The notes under the pieces: generated by a model
The model's input: only the letters and a program-made list of their open reading frames with translations
Databases searched by the model: none
Told to the model about the DNA's origin: nothing
Translations under genes and position numbers: made by a program
Shown here: positions 50,515 to 62,889 of the stretch, one piece after another
How the letters are laid out: each line of letters starts with the position of its first letter
Position numbering within the stretch: position 1 is the stretch's first letter
Assembly: GCA_900708905.1 (NCBI GenBank)
Contig: CAADRB010000005.1
Coordinates: forward strand, 2,075,689-2,139,688
DNA length: 64,000 bases
Direction: 5' to 3'
Source of the DNA: Hymenolepis diminuta
Lineage: Eukaryota > Platyhelminthes > Cestoda > Cyclophyllidea > Hymenolepididae

Positions 50515-50870
50515 TTGTTGGGTTGCACTATTTGAAATTAATGCAAAGTCTTAGAGAATCTAAGATTCGGTTACGATATCCTATGGAGAAGAGCACATTA
50601 TAACAACAATTTCCCAAACTATTAAAAAAAGTGTTTGCAATTCTAATTCTAGGAAGCAACTGGAAATAGGTCAAAAGCAAACCAACAAACGATAAAAAGT
50701 GGGAGGTTCTAAGAGATGCAGAAGGTAGTGTCAGGGTATTAGAGTCTGACTTCATTTGATTTTTGTACTCGAGTTGTTTAATACTTTCCAAATGAGCAGT
50801 TCACGTTCCAAAATTCAAATTTCACGAATCATCTCTTGCATTGAAGCAAATGCTTTTCTATGATATCCAG
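50515..50870 (+). mobile_element. Retroelement leader fragments, second copy
   Basis: The left part (about 50515-50605: GGGTTGCACTA, then TATCCTATGGAGAAGAGCA) resembles 48283-48370 (GGGTTGTATTTGTGACTAG, then TATCCCACAGAGAAGAGCA). The right part (about 50720-50870: TAGAGTCTGACTTCATTTGA, TTTTTGTACTCGAGTTGT, AAATTTCACGAATC) resembles 34430-34540. Together they look like the leader and early gag of a gypsy-like element, truncated on the right. The minus-strand open frame at 50791-50528 is incidental. Confidence 0.45.
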
Positions 50871-53800
50871 TCCCAATTGACCCCTATTATTTACTCAAGA
50901 AAGGTCGGTCTTTTCATTTCATCATGCTTTTTTCCTCAAATGATCAAGAAGGCAAAATTTTCTCACACATAATTGATCAGCTCTCGGTTTTAATAGTATT
51001 AAATATCTAAATTAATGTAATAATATATTATTAATGATAATGGGATTGTAAGGTAAATGTACGTAGAATTTTAAATATTTGATGAGTGTGATTTTAGTAA
51101 GACCCAGAAAATCACGTTATCATAATTTTTGTAGTTTCTTAACAAATCAATGAAGAATTGTTTTCTAAATATAAGTTAAAAATCGTATTTGATATTAATT
51201 TTTAATTTTTTAAAAATTAACCTATTTGAAAGACTTTATTTGCAATTTTTAGTTTAATAAAATGATAATTTTACACGTGTTCTATCAGTAATTATATTTT
51301 CAAGCTTGAAAATTTTATTTATTATATAAGGAAATACCCGTTTCAAAATGTTATCAATTTTTATATACCCGCTCGATAAATTAAAGTTTGTTCTTTCCGC
51401 GTTACAAAATTTTAAAAAGGAAACCCTCCCTCTAGTTGTGGCATTTATTAAAACAAAAGCCCACATTTAAATTAAATTTCCTGACTCGTTATGTTTGATT
51501 TCCAGAACTATCTCTTGAGTTAAAGGCTAAAGTCAGAAGAAATTGCTTGTGGCCATAAAAAAATCGGTAATATTTTTAATTAAATGAAATCATTTAAGTG
51601 GGTTATTTTTATAACCTAAATATCTAGATTAGATGGAAATTTAATTTAGTTAATAAAATTGACCAAATTATTGGAAGTATAACCAATAGAGTAAGCATAA
51701 ATCAAGTCATTTTTGGACCAATTAAAACTGAACTCCCAAAAAAATTAAATAATTAACAGATTTATTTTCAATCTGAAATAATGATCCTGGAAAACGTATA
51801 TATTTTAAACTTCACTTTTTAGCTTTTTAAATGTCGCCATTTGCAGAAACGATTTTTTTTTATTTTACGATAAAAGATAGTGCTTAAGTATGTTTTTATT
51901 ACACATTTTCCGAATATTTTTCCAGTAGTGTTTTAGAGATAATTTCCTCAGCAATTTAAAAATATTCACTGCTTCCAGTAGTTATTCCACCGAAGTGTGA
52001 ATAAAACATTTTATTAATAAAATACTAACAAAATATCCACGAAGTAAAAAGCTCCAACTAATTTAAATAAGCCTCCATCTAATTAAGTTAAACTAATTAT
52101 TGAATAGCAGACTTTTGAAAATTTGTGCCACTTAATAATAAATAACATTTTAAATGGACCACTGGAGGTCACACTAATTTGCAAACATTGAAAGCTTTTT
52201 CCAATTTAGCACAATTGTCAACGATAGATAAATAAGTAAATTTTTTGCAAAAATTAATATTTATTAATAAAACAAAAATTTGAACAATCACATTATTAAA
52301 TACATTAATTAGAGAAAAAATATTTTAGAAGAAACTCAACTATTTTAGATATTTTGTCATTACTTTTATTTATTTGTTTACATAAAATACCTACTATAAG
52401 CTGCTCATTCCGTTGCCATTAGAAAGGCAAAAAATATACCTTTTTTATTCCCTAAGACGCAGAGATTAAGTATATATTGACTGAATTTATTATCCATTTC
52501 GCAAATATTTCATATTTTCTATGATAAAACTTGAATACGTAGACCATTTTTATTAAATAAATGTGAAATTTGTGGTAGTTGAATAAATATTTATCAAACG
52601 GTTTTATGTATACTTAAATCCCTTCATTTTCTTTCCAACTCTAAAAGCACATGATTTTTTATTGGCCAATACTACTCATTAGAAATTTACCTTTTTATAC
52701 GGCTAAAATGTATTCTGCAATTTGTTTTAAAGAATTTTAAAAAATTATAGAAAAAAATTAATTTACCAGAAATTAAGATTTTCATAACCGCTAAATGTCA
52801 AAATAAAACACTCTTCCGTTTGCCTTTCAATGTAGGAATCATTCTAACTTCATTAAATGATTGTATGGCTCAATTAATTCGATTGATTTATGAAAAAAAG
52901 TAGTTTTTGTGCAACAGCGAATGTCATTCATTTTCACAAATTTTATTACTGAAGAAATGAAGTCTACTCAATGCTCCTTTGTTTATTACAAGAAATTATT
53001 AAATTGTAATTATACGATCTAAATGGAATAGAGATTGAGTTTTTCATACCTCTTCGGATATATTGCAAATAAAAATCTGCTGATGTCATTAATGATTGGT
53101 TTACCTAAATTTGTGTAATCTATAATTAATTAATAAAATGTAATTTTATATTTTCCGAAACACGATTTGATATTATTTAAAATTTAGGAATAAATTCCAG
53201 CTTAAAACACAGTTTAATAATTTAACGACTTGAAGTTCGCATGGAAATAAATCCGTAACTACGTAATATCTACATCCATTTCAATAAATAAGGTTTCATC
53301 CATCGGAAGATGATACACAAAATGTAGGCATTAAAATATAATGAACAATTGCATTATTGTATAAATTGGCGTTACTGCAAGATGATTAGTGGGTCAAAAT
53401 TTGAGCATTCACTCAAATTGCTCAACCAAAATCAATATGGAGGAGTTATATTTAAACGAAAATGAAGGGTTTCCAAATATAAAAAGGAAAATAATTTTTC
53501 CATCTATATCTAACATTGGATTATTTAAGCGGGACAGCAATGCTACGTTTTTAAAAGTGCAATTAAATTTACCAATAAAGTCCAAACCTTATAGCATCCA
53601 ATCAATTCACGACAGATTTAAGTTGGCGTAAATAATTATTTGAAATCGAAACCACTAAAACAGAAGGCGTTAAGAGAGAGTTTGGTACAATCTAGTGAAA
53701 TAGTTTAAAATGCCAGATAAAATATCTGAAAATAAAGGTACAATAGAGATATTTTTTACCCTCAATTCAATAGACTTTAATAGCAATGACTCTGAGCTAA

Positions 53801-56314
53801 TCAAGCATTGTTAATAGCTATTAATCGACAGTATTTTTAAATACTATTAAAAGTTTTAAATTTAATGCTATAGCAGTAAAATGTAAAAATTTAAAAACAA
53901 GAAAATTGACATTTTAACGTAGTAAAATAAATTTTCAAATTAAGTTCTCATAAATAAATCAGGTGGAAAAAGAATTTAAACCTCTCATACGTTCCCCCTG
54001 ATTGAAAAGGAACATCCGATTAAAGACCTTTTGACTCATTACAAACAAACAAAAGGGGAAATTTTTGCAAATCTGCAAACACGCCGGCTTGATCACCGTT
54101 TAAAAATAATTACATATTTCAATTCCTCCGGTGAAATATCAAAAGATTATTTAACCAGCAATTATTATTACTTTCAGAATATGAAATTATTTATTTGTCT
54201 AGAACCGCTTCCAAAAAATTCGAATTTTTAATTTTGAAAACCACCAAAATTGATTAAAACAAATTTCTATTAATAAGTAATCCGATGTTAACTTTTTTAA
54301 AGCCTTTATGTTTCCACCTTAAAGGAGATCGAAAAATTAAAAAGAATATTTACCTAGGTGAATGTAAAAAATCCTCTTTTGAAATAATTTATTTATTATC
54401 TTGTCCAAGTAAATGGGAAATTTGTTTTTTAGCGAAGAACAAATTGAATTAATGTCATTATTTACAGCTTATTAAGTTCCTGGTATCTGTCGTCATCTAA
54501 TTTTGAATAAATTAAAGGGGACATTTTACTGCAAAATTAGTTAATAAATACAAAATTTACAAATTTTCACTAATGACTCCTTTAATCCGGTACATTTTTA
54601 CTCTGACATTAAAATTTATTCCCCCAATAGACTCTTATATAACTCGGATCAAGATTAACCAATTAAAACAATAATATTATAAACAATATATTACTCTGCA
54701 AATAATTTATTCCAATGAATTATCTGTTCGTTGTATTTTATACAAAATGATTTTGTATTAAATATCACTATTACTAAACAAATTAATCAAATAAATAATT
54801 TTCATATCCAACCCAATCAATAAAATGATCTCGCGGTTATCTTTAAACTAAAATAAGCCAATTTAATGTGGAATGTGCGTTGCAAAGTGCATGGCCACTA
54901 AGAATAGCAGAAACAATAATAAACATGTAGAAATTAATCTAACTGGGCATTGTTTTTCTGATTTTATTGACCAAATGTAATAATTATTATTATTGCTCAT
55001 GGGAGTACAATACATTTTGCAAATTTAAATTGCGGAAGAACTTCGGAATGTGGAGAGCAGCGACTGAGTCTAATATTTTAAGAAACGAGTTGGAGATCCG
55101 GAGAAGTAGCCAATGAATAAAGGGTCCAACTTTACTGGACTTTTTTAAGCATTGAAAAGTCCACATTCTCACAAAGAGTATGCTAAAACTATAATGTACT
55201 GATTTCAACAATCTGTCCATCGAGTTCACAAGTCAGGTAACATTTTTGATACCCTGAGTTTGTTGGCCTTTTGAATCATTTTGGTGCCTGGGCAACCCAT
55301 TTGTATTTATCGCGTCGTCTTACAGTCAAGACAGGTAATATAAGATTAGAAGCCACTTTTAACGTAATATAAAAATGAATAATTTTGAAAAATCCTAAAT
55401 TGTATAGAATTCTTTTATACAATTTATTTATTTATTAATTTAAGGAAAGTAAAGTTAATTTAAGTAAAAATGAAATTAAAATATCTGCATTTTTAGATGA
55501 AATTAAGCTGCTTCCTTTCGCAATCCGTTAAGCCCGGATTTGTCGCGAATGAATAAGCTCTTCGAGGGTCTAATTGCTTCTGGCCAGACAATGCAAATAA
55601 AAATCATGACAAACTTTACGCTAAGTTTGAAACTGAAATAAAAATGACAAACTAGGAGTTTAGAGTGTGGAAAACTTCCAGATAGATCAAGAAATATGCA
55701 AGGTTTACTAGTGGATAACAGGATGCATAGCCGTAAACTTCTGCATTTTCACATACTTTTCCTTCCACTTACATTTGATTTTGGCGGTTATATTTAGAGA
55801 AGTATTTCTCCTTCACTTCGTTGAGTAGCTTTAATTATGGAATAATTTTATTGACCTTTCGGAAATAATAATATATTACCACACAGAGCTGAAGTAGCCC
55901 AATCAATGATATATCTGATAATACAGTGTGTATTACCGAAAACTCTAACGAGTCCACCAGTAGAGATTATTAATCAAGTGTTTGAGTGTAAAGTCGATGT
56001 TAAAATTGTGACTAACAAGTAAATGATAAATAAGGTTTTCCAGTCTTGAATATTTGCTCATGACTGTGTGAAATGAGAGTATCCAAAGTGGCATCCCCAT
56101 TAATTTGACCTAATAAACCAGTCCTGAATATCACATATTTGAACTCACCCAAAACTCGAGGTGAACTTTGGAAAAATTCGGGGAAAAACTTAACTAAACA
56201 ACTTAGGGGGAAGTTGATATTTCAGCTTATTCGAAATTAAAAAAAATGACTTCATTATATGCTCATATTCGATAACCTGTTTAGCTATCTCTGTTGTTCA
56301 GATACCATCACATG

Positions 56315-56460
56315 TGGGTCGGTGGCGCAGAGGTCAACGCGCATGTTTACCATAATTAGAGATCAGGAGATCAATACCCACTGGCGCACATCCATCTCTG
56401 TGTGTGATCCTCCACCTTAGTTGTTTTTTATCAATAAAAGGATATTACAATGTGAGTTTC
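56315..56460 (+). repeat. Probable tRNA-derived SINE
   Basis: GGGTCGGTGGCGCAGAGG contains a near-perfect RNA polymerase III A box (TGGCGCAGAGG at 56323-56333). A B-box-like sequence AGATCAATACC lies at 56368-56378, about 35 bases further, the spacing of a tRNA. It is followed by an unrelated tail ending near TATCAATAAAAGG. The block is less AT-rich than its surroundings. No complete tRNA cloverleaf could be drawn by eye, so a SINE or tRNA pseudogene is more likely than a working tRNA gene. Confidence 0.5.
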
Positions 56461-59400
56461 TTGTAAGAGCGGCTCAAGGATACCTTTTCCTCTACCCAAG
56501 TTAAGTATTGTGAACACTTCTCCCAATTTACCTGGAAGATCAGAGGTAGTTATTTTAAAGGAATCTGTAGTGTTTAAAACGGTTTGTTCTAGGCTAAGTT
56601 GGTTTTTATGCATTTCTCTCTCGCTCTCTCTCATTTAAAATTCACTAATATACCCAACGTGGTTGAATGTTTTGTATTTGTTTTCCATTGAAGGTGGAAA
56701 AACGTGAATTTCCTCCTATTCAAAAAGTAAACTAGGTAATAAAATTTCATCCTGTCGGCGTTTTGTCGGCGAATAAGATTGATCACAAAGATTGCCTCGA
56801 TCGAACATAAAATCCGTGAATTTAATTAATTTTAAAATTTTGATCCTATGGAACGAAAAGTTGACATCTATAAATCAGATCATATCCTAAAAGAGCATTG
56901 TCGAATCGCTTGACTAAATAACCAAGAAGTTAACACACAATTAAAAAATATTTATTTACTGTTCCTCCAAAGAATCTGAGTGAATTTTTATTTATTTCTT
57001 CAAGAATATAATCAAACACATTGATCTCAAGACGGTTTTCTAGTGATTTATTTATTTAGAAATAAAGTTATTTTGTGTCTTTAGTTCAAAAAATTTTTTC
57101 TCCAATCTTTTCTTCACCCTTTAAAAGACCACATTTTATTCAATGAATATTTCAATATGTTAATAAAACGATTTATAAAAGGTCACGAAATAAAATGACA
57201 CATGATTTTTTCTTTGTTGAAGAAAGGGTGAGTCCATTAAACGAGTTTTTTGTAAATGCAAAAGAAAGAAATTTTCCTGCTGCATTATTCACCACCTTCT
57301 TTAGTGAGATAAAGTCTATTTGGTATCGAAGTCAGTATTATCCAACGAAATATTATTATATATTAACTTTTGGGATTTTAACTTTTGCTTGGAATAATAA
57401 GGTAATCAATTACAACTCATCACTCTTAAATAAAATCGACAAGAAAAATTGAATTTGTCTTAATTTTGTTTTAATGACCCCTATTTTATTAAATGGAGGG
57501 ACAATTGACTTTAATTTTGAGAGAGAGACCGGTTTTATTTTCATTTTTTATAATAAAAGTGATCGAAATAATTATAATTCTATTTTATTTATTGTAGAAT
57601 ATGAAGAGATAAGTGTTGGCTGAAGTACACGGCTATATGAGCTGTAAATAGGAACCGGTTTAATAGGAAACGAGAGTCTATAGGACCGAATCATCGCTGA
57701 CCAAAACCGGAGCTTCATTAGTAGACTCTTAAATAGTCTTCTACTTCACAATGTCATATCAAAGGATGTGTGTAGCTGTAAGGTCAGATAACTTGAGGAG
57801 AAGAGGAAAGTAAAATTCGGCGATTTCTATCTTAAAACCTGGAGCTTTTTCGAGTTGCTATAGCCGCCTCTATGAATCCTCAAAACCTCTATATCTTCAG
57901 TCGGAGCTGAAATTGGTGAAAATCGCACTAAGCGTTGGTTTTTCGTGCAATCTTTCGAAATTGCTATCTGGTGTCTGATTTAGTTGAGATTTCACTTTTC
58001 TTACTCATTGTCTATGTACTACAGCCATATCATTATATATTTTTCATTATCCCCTGATTCTGCTCACATGAATAAATTCAGACCGTTGACTTCTACCACA
58101 GTATTTCCGGCTAACGATAATTATGAAATCCCCAGTAAGAAAGGAAGACGGCCATCTATCATATTGCTCACTAATAGAAGGCGTCCAAAATTCTCTCATA
58201 AAAACACGGATACATATCCAATCGCCACATATTCTTCAGTTTTACATATGAAGAAGACTAATAAAACATGAACTATCAATTTTTACTGGAAATCTAACTC
58301 ATGCAGTAGAATATATAGTTGCATGGCGAAAAGTCAAAGATCTCACGTGACCTCATTTTTACAGAAATTAACGCAATAAAAAATTCATTTTGAACGATTT
58401 TCATAGACATTACCGTCTTACTGAGACTTAGGTAAGACGAATTTCACTCTGTCTGATCCTAAAGCAGAGTATCGGAAGTAGCGACTCTGTTTATTACTTA
58501 AGTAAAATGCTCCGTTGACTAAGTCTCACTATTACTACTGGAAGGTAGGTGGATTCAGGTTGGTAGAAAGTACGACGCTGACAGTGGGCGGAATTATTTA
58601 TGAGCTGCTATGGACTGTGGTGAGAATTCAGGAGGCTTGAGATAAATGTGAAATTGCCTCGGTTGTATTTCAGCTCTGACACGAAAGATGCCATTAGAAT
58701 TTGTTTAGTCATTTGGTGGATAGAATGCAAGGATGCTTTAATGTACGTATAAATTCACAAATCTAATGACAGTGGTACTACTATCGATATTGCTCCCTCT
58801 AAATTGGGAAAGCTATATTTTGTGACGAAATAAGCATTTATAGTGGTTAATAAATGAAACTTGATTTCTTCTTCCCACTTCCTCTTAAAATGCTAATGAA
58901 AAAAGGGATTCTCTTTCAGTATCAAGGAGATGTCACATGACTATAAGAATTCCATAGTAGAATGAACTTAGTTATATGTATGGCGTGAATTAATTGTGCA
59001 ATTTCCAAATATTCAAAATTATAATAAGCAAAAAACCCCAAGAATAAGTTAGCGGTTATTTTTAGCTTCCTTCTTCCATCAGATATGGCTTATCCACTTT
59101 CTTTGAAAGAGAAAATAATGGGCTTTCAAAACAAAACGAAGGTATTGCAGGTTGTGGTTGAATATTTTCCCTAGACAAATATTTCATAAGTATCGCATTA
59201 AATTTAACTGTGTGGCATATAAAAAGAATATTTATAACTTAAAATAAATGCTTATTTCTAATCCTATAGTAAAATTAATGAAATTTTATCAATTACATAC
59301 GAACGAACTTTTAAACATTTCTTATTTACCTTGATAAAGGTCCAATAAATAATTTTAATAGCGCTCTATCATATTAAAAAGGACCTTTCTTGAGGCAATG

Positions 59401-60217
59401 CTTCTTTGTAATAAAATTAGAAGGGGAAATAATTAGTGAAATAACCAATACAGTTACTGAGGAATACTATCTTTTATTTCTCGGGGATATGCATTCATTA
59501 TTACAAGGTAATAAGTATTAAATCACTAATTTTTAAAGTTATTGGAACTTAAATTTATTTTGTAGTTATCTAAAGAGAAAAAAAACATTTAACACGCCCT
59601 ATTATATCTGCAATTAAGGAAGTTTAATATAAACAATGTGGACTGAGTTTCCGCAAAAATTCATTTTACGTGATTCTAATATTGTTGCATCCTTTCATTC
59701 TGATGTAAATAAAAGAACTTGATATCAAAACCAATACTTCATGAACGTGAAACACAGATGAAACAATTCACCACTTTTTAAAAACGGAATTCAAATTTTT
59801 GAACCTACCAATTATCAATAACTGCTACACCAAATATACATATTTCAAATAATAAAACTCATATTTTGGGTAAACAGATAAACAATGCTATTGACACCGT
59901 AGTAACTCAAACGCAGTAGTTTATAAAACTAATGCTCCATGAGTAATGAAAATTTAACAATGAAGTGTTACTAAATAATATCGGTCTTCTAATATAATTT
60001 TAGATTTAAGACTTATATTATATAAAATAATAAATTTTGAAATATCTAAACTAACTGTGTATATATATTAAATAAAATAAACAATTAAATAATATTTAAT
60101 ATTCAGAACAGAATTAATTTAATATTCTCCAACCTAGCTCCTATTTTTACCATCAGTCACTCTTAATTAATACTGATTAATTTTTAGAAAATATAAAGAT
60201 GCACAATCCTTGCTTAC

Positions 60218-61308
60218 CCCAGGGTGGTCATTGTAACGATAGTATACCATGACGCTGCTGGTATACTAGTAAATTGGGAGGTCTCCGATTTTTCCGCATA
60301 ATACATAATTGTAGCAAATATAATAATTGCCATTGACATGCTGAATAGTAAGAATCCAAGCTCTGAAGCACAAGACTTGAGTGTATATCCCAAAATTCGA
60401 AGACCCTGGCTGTGTCGAGAGAACTTAAATATCCGAAACACTCGGAAAACTCTCAGTGTGGTAAAAGCTCCAGAGACATTGGTTGTCATAAAAAGACCGA
60501 TATAGTAAGGTAAGACAGCGGCCACATCAATAATGGACATTGCAGATTTCGCAAATTGGCAACGACTTGGAGCTGCATATAGTCGAGCAAAATATTCCAA
60601 AGTGAAGATTAATACACATCCTGTATCCAGGCAGAAGAAAGCGCGTTCAAACTGAACACCACAGGAAACAGATAAACCAGTATCAGGAGAGACGGAGCAT
60701 GTAACAGTTTCAACTATATTGGCTAGAACTGATAGAGCGATGAAGAATCCGGAGACATAGTAAAGAACTTGGCCAAGATTTGTAGAACGCGGATTTTCAA
60801 AAGCAAACCAAACTCTTTCCCGGAGGGAACTCAATTTGGTATGATCAAATGGTTCCTCCTCCTTTACTGTAACAAAACGATCAGCATCTTCCTTCTTTTT
60901 CTCCATATAATCTTCATAGCAACAAATCTCTAAAGCTTCTGGTCGAATGCCAAAAAAGTTTAGCTCCTCTTCATAAATGGACACGCATTCCTGTCTGGGG
61001 AAATGAAGCCTACCTGTTCGGTAATAATTAAGAATATATCGGAAAACTTGAGGATCTCGATCGAAGAAATATTCCTGTGTGACTTCATTATAAAAATATT
61101 CACGTTCTGATGATCCAAGTAGAGTAAATGGATATTTATCAAGGGTGGATTGCCAAGTTTCAAAAATAGTTCCGCTGACATTAATGCGTGCTTTCTTTTC
61201 TATCTTTTCGTTTTCATCTTCGGGTTCAGGTAAAGTGTACAGGGGATTGTCTAAAAGGGGTGTCCATCCCATTGCAGATGCTCGGATAAATAAAAGCCAC
61301 GAGTACAT
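60218..61308 (-). CDS. shal: Shal/Kv4 voltage-gated potassium channel alpha subunit, exon 1
   Basis: 363 codons plus two bases. It encodes the N-terminal and voltage-sensing part of an A-type potassium channel of the plasma membrane, which works as a tetramer. Residues 1-27 ([15 protein letters not shown]) match the Kv4 N-terminus that in vertebrates binds KChIPs and drives inactivation. The T1 domain is about 41-135, with the complete zinc site H102, C108, C129 and C130 (Hx5C...CC). S1 is about 177-199, S2 222-243 and S3 253-275. S4 is about 283-301 with R286, R289, R292, K295 and R298. S5 is about 315-337 and the pore helix about 346-363. [20 protein letters not shown] and SELGFLLFS are near-invariant in Kv4. 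The donor CTGGG|GTAAGC at 60218/60217 splits the filter Gly codon. The start at 61308 has an AAAATG context and is supported by the conserved N-terminus. Confidence 0.97.
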
Positions 61309-62559
61309 TTTAATTGTTTTTTCTTTTAAAAAACATTATGATCATTCTGCACAATCAAGATAAATTTGATTTCGTGCATGATTAAAAAGCAGCCAATAAG
61401 TAAGGCGACCTAGAAAGTTACAAACATAAAACCATTAAATAAAACAAAGTCGCTTTTATTTTAAAAGCTTTTAAGTTTAAAATTTATATTTATATTGACT
61501 AATACAAGTTTTATTTTATTTGGCATCATTTTTGTTCTCTACATGAGTAGACTTACTTTTTTTTATTCAATTCTTAAATTTAATATCTCTTGATAATCTA
61601 TATGAATTCCACAATTTATGTGACTTATATCATACCCTTTGTGCATTTGAAAATATTTAAAGAAAATATTTACTTTGTAATTATTGATACGAACGCAATT
61701 GTCCAGTGAATAATTCGGTTTGACAAAATTGGAAGATTTGAGAGTCAAATATCAAAGCGTAAAGCTAATCAAATGTTTAATGACACGAATATATGTTATG
61801 ATTTAATGGAAATTTTTACAATTTTATAATTTTTTGTTAAGAGTATCAATTAGGTTTTCATTTTACCTGAGACCCGTTATTCGTTGACGACATTTACGAA
61901 AATTCATAACAGGCTCTTGTCTTGTCATGGCCAACTATCCTTTATTTTCCTTTATAAATTTATCAAATCTGTCTTCTAAACCCCTTCAGAGTGGTCTTTA
62001 AACATTGCTTTAGGCTCTTAATAAGAAAAAGAACCGGAGAAAAATCGAAACTCATTGGGAAGTTTCACGAGAAACCTAAACAAAAAGACCGGTTAAATTA
62101 GTTGATGAGTGGAGCAAGAGTTTATTATGTAAGAAAATCTACAAGAAAATATTTCAAATCATATTTTGAATCAGCACAAGCTACGTATGGCATAAATACA
62201 GCCTATTTGACCTTACATGACATACGCCGACTCACGAGTGTTTAAAAGTGGCTATTTGGTGAAAATATAGTAATATAGTTATTGTAATCAAATTAATAAT
62301 AAAGTCTAAATATGAAGAAAAGAAACCAACTTATAAGTTTCTCAGACTCATTAGTTTATCAAAAACGTTTACTGAATTTTTATAAATACTAACTAAAATC
62401 GACTTTTTTCATAAATTCAATACAATACCTTTATTGAACATTCTTCCTGAATAACCTCTGAGGGATAGAATGACTATAATAGCTTTTCACACTATAATTT
62501 AAACTTATTGCCCTTCAATTCACGGAACTCGTATTAATAAAAACAAATTCCCGTTCAAT
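61309..62559 (-). other. Upstream region of Shal (5' UTR and promoter side)
   Basis: AT-rich sequence 5' of the Shal start codon. It should contain the 5' untranslated region and perhaps the promoter or an upstream non-coding exon. No convincing core promoter or conserved element was recognised by eye. Confidence 0.4.
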
Positions 62560-62889
62560 GTTAGTGTAATTACGTCGGGGCGACATCGATCGAACAGATG
62601 GAATGAGTCAAGTCTCTTATGTCTTCAGATTAGTTCGGAGGTAGCAGACAAGCCACCTCCAATTTATCAATAAGTAAATTAGGTTTATATACAAAACATT
62701 TCTTTATTGGATGTCAGTCATGTCTCATTTTCGTCGTCTCTGCGTAATGATAGGCACACGTTTAGGTATCTATGCCCAAACACGCAAACACACAGCGGGA
62801 CCAATTGAGGACACTATATTGGAGATCTTATCGCCAGCCAATCATTTCTAATCGCCATATATTGATAAACATCTGTTGGCTATAGCGGT
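62560..62889 (-). repeat. LTR-like repeat of the second family, inverted copy
   Basis: The reverse complement matches 34036-34350 closely over about 300 bases, including the TTTGTATATAAACC promoter-like box (here near 62695-62682) and the CTACCTCCGAACT block. It lies upstream of Shal in the same transcriptional orientation. In the minus orientation it is followed by TGTCGCCCCGACG, a candidate primer-binding region. No internal element sequence was recognised beyond it, so a solo LTR is likely. Confidence 0.65.

Larger units (their letters stand above)
44941..60217 (-). other. Shal intron 1 (about 15.3 kb)
   Basis: Phase-2 intron (after the second base of the Gly codon) from donor GTAAGC at 60217 to acceptor TTTCAG at 44941. 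It contains a CT-rich microsatellite near 45275-45301, a decayed gypsy-like element (about 48283-50165), a related leader fragment (50515-50870), a probable SINE (about 56315-56460) and long, very AT-rich stretches (51000-54900, 58980-60217) with no gene recognised. Open frames at 54990-55229, 57195-57452 and 57984-58271 show no domain. Confidence 0.85.

Noticed and set aside
54990..55229. 79-codon minus-strand open frame, considered as an alternative Shal exon in intron 1
   Set aside because: No pore, S6 or other Kv residues and no convincing splice sites.
57984..58271. 95-codon plus-strand open frame
   Set aside because: No recognisable domain, no splice context and an unremarkable composition; kept only as a mention in the intron description.
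60960..61363. Open frames on both strands over Shal exon 1
   Set aside because: Shadow frames of a strongly conserved coding exon.
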